The notes under the pieces: generated by a model
What the model saw: the letters and a program-made list of their open reading frames with translations, nothing else
What the model was told of the DNA's origin: nothing
The model's database searches: none
Source: Prorocentrum cordatum
Lineage: Eukaryota; Sar; Dinophyceae; Prorocentrales; Prorocentraceae
Reading direction: 5' to 3'
DNA length: 32,500 bases
Assembly (NCBI GenBank): GCA_963575745.1
Contig: CAUYUJ010017993.1
Coordinates: 392,311 to 424,810 of the forward strand
Shown: in pieces, positions 29,161 to 32,500 of the stretch
How positions within the stretch are numbered: the first letter of the stretch is position 1
Layout: each line of letters starts with the position of its first letter
Translations under genes and position numbers: made by a program

Positions 29161-30005
29161 TTAAACGATTCGGGCGGCGGCCGCCGCTTCCTCACGAGCA
29201 CGGATACGCGCAGCAAGTGCCGTCATGCCCTCCGTGGGAATTAAACGGCACGAGGAGGAAGCCGAGGGGGCTGGTGGACGGGTTGCTTCTCGCAACACAG
29301 TGCCGGCGGTGGCACGGCAGGTGGCACCACCATTGCCAGCGTCAGCCGCTGCCCCGCTCCTGTAGTGCGGGTGGCGGCCCTGACGAATTAAGTGGAGAGC
29401 AGACCTGCCACTCGATCCAGGGCGACCGTCACACAGCGTGCCAAGCTTGAAACACCGCTTACTCGTGCAAGCTCCACAACGGAAGCAAAACACCAGAGGC
29501 TGGCAGCCAGCTTCCTGCAGTATCGTCGCACAGAGGTGGTGGCCACGCTCACTCTCCGCGCCATGCAGGCGTCGAAGGGCGGTAGAAAGACCCTTGCATC
29601 CAAGCATCGGTCGTTCTTCGCCGTACGCCACTTGACAACATTTGGAACACCTGGACACGATTTCATCCGAGGGGTCGTCCGAGTCCAGAGCGACCCAATC
29701 GTGCCACTGGTGGGCACGCAGGGTCTTGGGCCGCGGTCCAGTGGGGTCCCGCCGGAAAACGAGTTTCGGGAAAAGCGATAGGACAGCAGCGAACATCGAA
29801 ACCAGTTTACGCATCGTGCCTACCACAGCGTCGAGCTCTTCGAGCTCCGCAGGCGGCAGGCCCGGATGAACAGTTAAAGCATGTTTAGCCAAGCTATCGG
29901 CATCTTTGTTACCCAAGGCTATCTTGCGCTCCCTCGGCGGAAGCGCAGCTATCACAGCATCTGACCGATGGGCTGGCGTGTGAGACACTGAGCTCAGCGA
30001 GGCCA
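29161..30005 (-). CDS. Retroelement ORF end: RNase H remnant plus Cys-rich tail
   Basis: An uninterrupted minus-strand frame ends at TAA 29163-29161. From about 30003 it reads SLSSVSHTPAHRSDAVIAAL, then RKIALGNKDADSLAKHALTV. HTPAH and GN-x-DAD-x-LAK match the last RNase H motifs (the His and the final Asp). A helical stretch follows, then CSKCC (about 29646), the tail motif CFRCGACTSKRCFKLGTLC (29484-29430), GRSALHLIRQGRHPHYRS and an Ala-rich C-terminus. This layout fits C-terminal regions of dinoflagellate retroelement polyproteins as I recall them. The reverse transcriptase and first half of RNase H are gone; a (GGA)n tract begins about 130 bp beyond the break. No stop or shift over about 280 codons suggests a younger copy than the LINE at 7688. 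Confidence 0.65.
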
Positions 30006-30357
30006 TGCCTTCCTCAGCTAAGGCACGCCTGCGAAGGCCTCGAAGGGGGAGAAGGAGAAGGATGGGGAGGAGGATGAGGTCTTCAAAGATTCTCGGCGGG
30101 GCTCGGACGTCTCTGGCGGTCACCAGAGTGATTCGGCAGAGGCCGAATAGGAGGAGGAGGAGGAGGAGCAGGAGGAGGAGGAGGAGCAGGAGGAAAAGAA
30201 GGAGGAGGGCGACGATGATGGAGAGGGGCACCTCTGAAAACCACCAACCAAACACTACCGAGGAAATCCGAGACATCCGAACACTTTCGAAACGAACTGA
30301 CAGCGTCCGACAACCTGCGACGAGGAGCATTTAAGGACGAGGACGAGGAGGAAGAGA
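30006..30357. repeat. Interrupted GGA tract and spacer
   Basis: 30040-30085 and 30148-30215 are GGA/GAA-rich, and 30330-30357 is GAGGACGAGG-rich. The minus-strand frame stays open through them as Leu and Pro runs, an artefact. Confidence 0.7.
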
Positions 30358-30900
30358 ATGAGGAGTTTCTCTGAGTTCCTCGAAGGTTGTCAAAAGTGTT
30401 TGGCGTTTATCAACGTGCTCAGTGCGGAGGTTATCGGGTTTCTGTTCGAGGCTTCTGGAGAGCTGGAGGAGGAGCAGGAGGACGAGGGGGGGAACCAGGA
30501 TGATGACGAGGACGAGGAGGAGGCCCCGAGATCCGACGCTGCTTTTGCTTCCCCCTTCACCGAAGCAGTGCTTGCGATTGCAGCCGGGCTGCTGAAAGAA
30601 GGAACGATAAACAAGGAACGAAGCCCCTTGTTGGCCCCACAAGCGCCTGCGTGCGCGAGGAAGGCTAGAAGAAAAGCCGTGGAAGGACCTGAGGAATGTC
30701 GAGCCCCTTTCTTACCCAAACTGCTCCTTCTTTCAGCGACTTGGCTGCAGTTCGCTTCAAAGTGGTTGGCCTCCGTTCCCGGGTGTTCTCGCCCGGTGGC
30801 ATCCCGTGGCCGCCTCGCGCGTCGCTCTGTTGTTCGTTCTCCTGGCAGGTCCCCCTACAGGCAGATTTCGGGGGAAACATCCACGATACTCAAGGCATAA
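30358..30900 (+). CDS. Open frame of unknown status
   Basis: 180 codons from ATG. The first 35 residues (MRSFSEFLEGCQKCLAFINV, LSAEVIGFLFEASGE) look protein-like. An acidic stretch from GGA/GAC repeats follows, then SDAAFASPFTEAVLAIAAGL. The last third overlaps dispersed repeat R2 (from 30846), so the stated end cannot belong to an original gene. No family recognised. It could be a fragment of a gene or pure chance. Confidence 0.2.
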   Translation: MRSFSEFLEGCQKCLAFINVLSAEVIGFLFEASGELEEEQEDEGGNQDDDEDEEEAPRSDAAFASPFTEAVLAIAAGLLKEGTINKERSPLLAPQAPACARKARRKAVEGPEECRAPFLPKLLLLSATWLQFASKWLASVPGCSRPVASRGRLARRSVVRSPGRSPYRQISGETSTILKA

Positions 30901-30912
30901 TCAAAAAATGCA
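30846..30912 (+). repeat. Dispersed repeat R2, left-hand partial copy
   Basis: GTCCCCCTACAGGCAGATTT, then CGGGGGAAAC...GATACTCAA, matches 13300-13352. Confidence 0.6.
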
Positions 30913-31397
30913 GTCGGCCCTGATTGGACGGGACACGCGAGAGGACACAGGACCCTTCCGAGGGCCACATCGCCATAGGAGTGTAAGAAGCCACGTGTCG
31001 CGAGGCACAGGACACAAGGGTACCCTTGAGCTGGCAGGGTCGACCTACTAATACGGGCCGACTGTAGCTCCCTGTCAAAACGCAAACCAAACACAGCCGA
31101 AGTCCAGCAAAACAGCATTTGGGTCCGGCCCTGTTGTTGAGTCGCCCGAGGACTGGCGCCTGGCCCCGAGTCACGACGGCAAGAACCTCGGGGGAGAATC
31201 CAGCCGCGGCGACGAGGAGCCTTCTGGAAGCCCCAGACCAAGACGATGGCGCACAGAAACATCAATCCTTGAACCGCGATTGTTTCAAGAGTGGCCAGAT
31301 GCCTCTGGAAGGGGAGGCAGCAGGGCAAGGAGGGGTAGGAGGCCTCAGCTCCACCAATCAACGAGAGAACCAACAGCTCTGCTTCTTCTGCTCTCTC
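30913..31397. other. Unassigned, faint similarity to 1240-1420
   Basis: CAGTCGG.CCT, GGACACAAG and GGGCCGACTGTAG words occur in the same order as at 1242-1420. Too weak to call a repeat copy with certainty. No gene. Confidence 0.3.
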
Positions 31398-32292
31398 CTA
31401 CTCCTGCTCCTCTCCCTCCTCCTCATCATCACCACCACTATCATCATCATCACCAGCATCATCAGCAGCAGCATCCTTATCATCATCAGCATCAGCACCA
31501 CCACCGATATCATCATCATCCAGCATACATCATCATCACCATCATCATAATCCTCCTCCTCCTCCTCATCATCACCATCATCATCATTGTCATCATCGCC
31601 CTCACCACTATCACCATCACCATCGCGTTCACCCCATCATCATCATCATCATCATCGTTATTCAAGCATCAATCACATGTTTCCACAAATCCCTCATGAC
31701 CATCAGCATCAGCGTCATCATCATCATTATCATTCCATCATCATACTCATAAGCTGCATCATCAACATCATCATCAGTAACATCATACCATCATCAGCGG
31801 CATAATCACCACCATCATCAAGCATACATCATCATTGTCAGCATTATCAGCATCACCATCATCAGCATCGTCACCATTATCATCATCAACACCACCTTCG
31901 ATATCACCAACACCATCCAACGCCATCATCGTCATCCATCATCCATCACCCATTTCCACCATCCCTCATCACCATCAGCATCAGCGTCAGCATTATCAGC
32001 ATCATCACCAGGACCATCCCATCATCATTATACATATAATCAACATCATCATCCTCATCAGCATCATCAGTATCACCATCATCATCAGCATCATCATCGC
32101 CATTGTCGTCGTCAGCAGCATCATCACCTTCAGCCTCGGCAGCAACATCATCATCAACAACATCATTATCGTCAGCATCATTGCCATCATCAGCATCATC
32201 ACCATCACCATCATCAACACCAACAACAACATCGACATCACCATCATCAATATCATCCGCGTATCCTCATCCGTATCCGCTTTCCTCATGAT
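31398..32292. repeat. (ATC)n tract, third copy
   Basis: Interrupted CAT/ATC repeat like those in the macrosatellite, but the leader, the 90-bp repeats and the tail are not seen beside it, so it is either independent or a torn-off piece. Confidence 0.85.
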
Positions 32293-32500
32293 CCTCGTAT
32301 CCCCTCCTTCCTCCTCCTCCTCCTCCTCTTCCTGGCCCTCCCCCCCTTTGCCTCCACCTGCCTCCTCCCGTTCCTCCCTCCTCCTCCTTCCTCCTCCTCC
32401 TCCTCTTCTTCCTCCTTCTCCTCCTTACTCTCCTCTTCCTCCTCCTGCTCCCTCCTCCTCCTCCTCCTCCTCCTCCTCCTCCTGCTCCGCCCTCCCTGTT
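32293..32500. repeat. (TCC)n pyrimidine tract to the window end
   Basis: CCTCCT, CTTCCT and CTGCTCC words. It runs off the end. Confidence 0.9.

Overview
The window looks like nuclear DNA of a dinoflagellate. Relics of the dinoflagellate trans-spliced leader (conserved 3' core GCCATTTTGGCTCAAG) occur twice: two tandem copies, perhaps three, on the minus strand at 47-99, and one nearly complete copy on the minus strand at 28795-28815. Retroelement pieces and a secreted-protein pseudogene are also of kinds I associate with dinoflagellates. The high GC content and abundant (GGA)n, (GA)n and (ATC)n tracts suggest a repeat-rich, GC-rich species, perhaps Prorocentrum-like. The species is a guess.

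Region by region. 1-7650 is GC-rich DNA with eroded dispersed repeats, two kinds of inverted-repeat element and purine/pyrimidine microsatellites. 7688-8500 (minus) is a 5'-truncated LINE reverse-transcriptase fragment with one internal stop. 8520-14240 holds more microsatellites, a tandem 282-bp duplication, a 98%-identical 181-bp direct repeat and dispersed repeats. 14241-17745 is a composite macrosatellite: two head-to-tail copies of [pyrimidine-rich leader, (ATC)n tract, array of ~90-bp repeats, conserved tail]. 17869-19206 (minus) is the best gene-like locus: a decayed secreted protein with a signal peptide, a lectin/laminin-G-like half, a Pro-Thr linker and a VWD-like GDPH module, broken by two stops and four frame changes. 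19207-22785 is mostly unassigned and ends in a decayed RNase H fragment. 22786-26654 is a 3.9-kb unit bounded by inverted repeats and filled with about thirty 108-bp repeats plus a short inverted stretch. Seven 73-bp repeats follow (26663-27172). 27173-32500 carries dispersed repeats, the second leader relic, a retroelement ORF end (29161-30005, minus), and (ATC)n and (TCC)n tracts.

I see no intact host gene of known function, no rRNA or tRNA gene, no CRISPR array and no bacterial operon. Many long open frames are by-products of repeats whose period is a multiple of three: poly-Glu/Gly/Arg in GGA tracts, poly-His/Ile/Asp in ATC tracts, and a frame of about 950 codons in the 108-bp array. They should not be read as genes. 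The most informative content is the history of transcript recycling (leader relics), retroelement decay and satellite growth inside bounded units.
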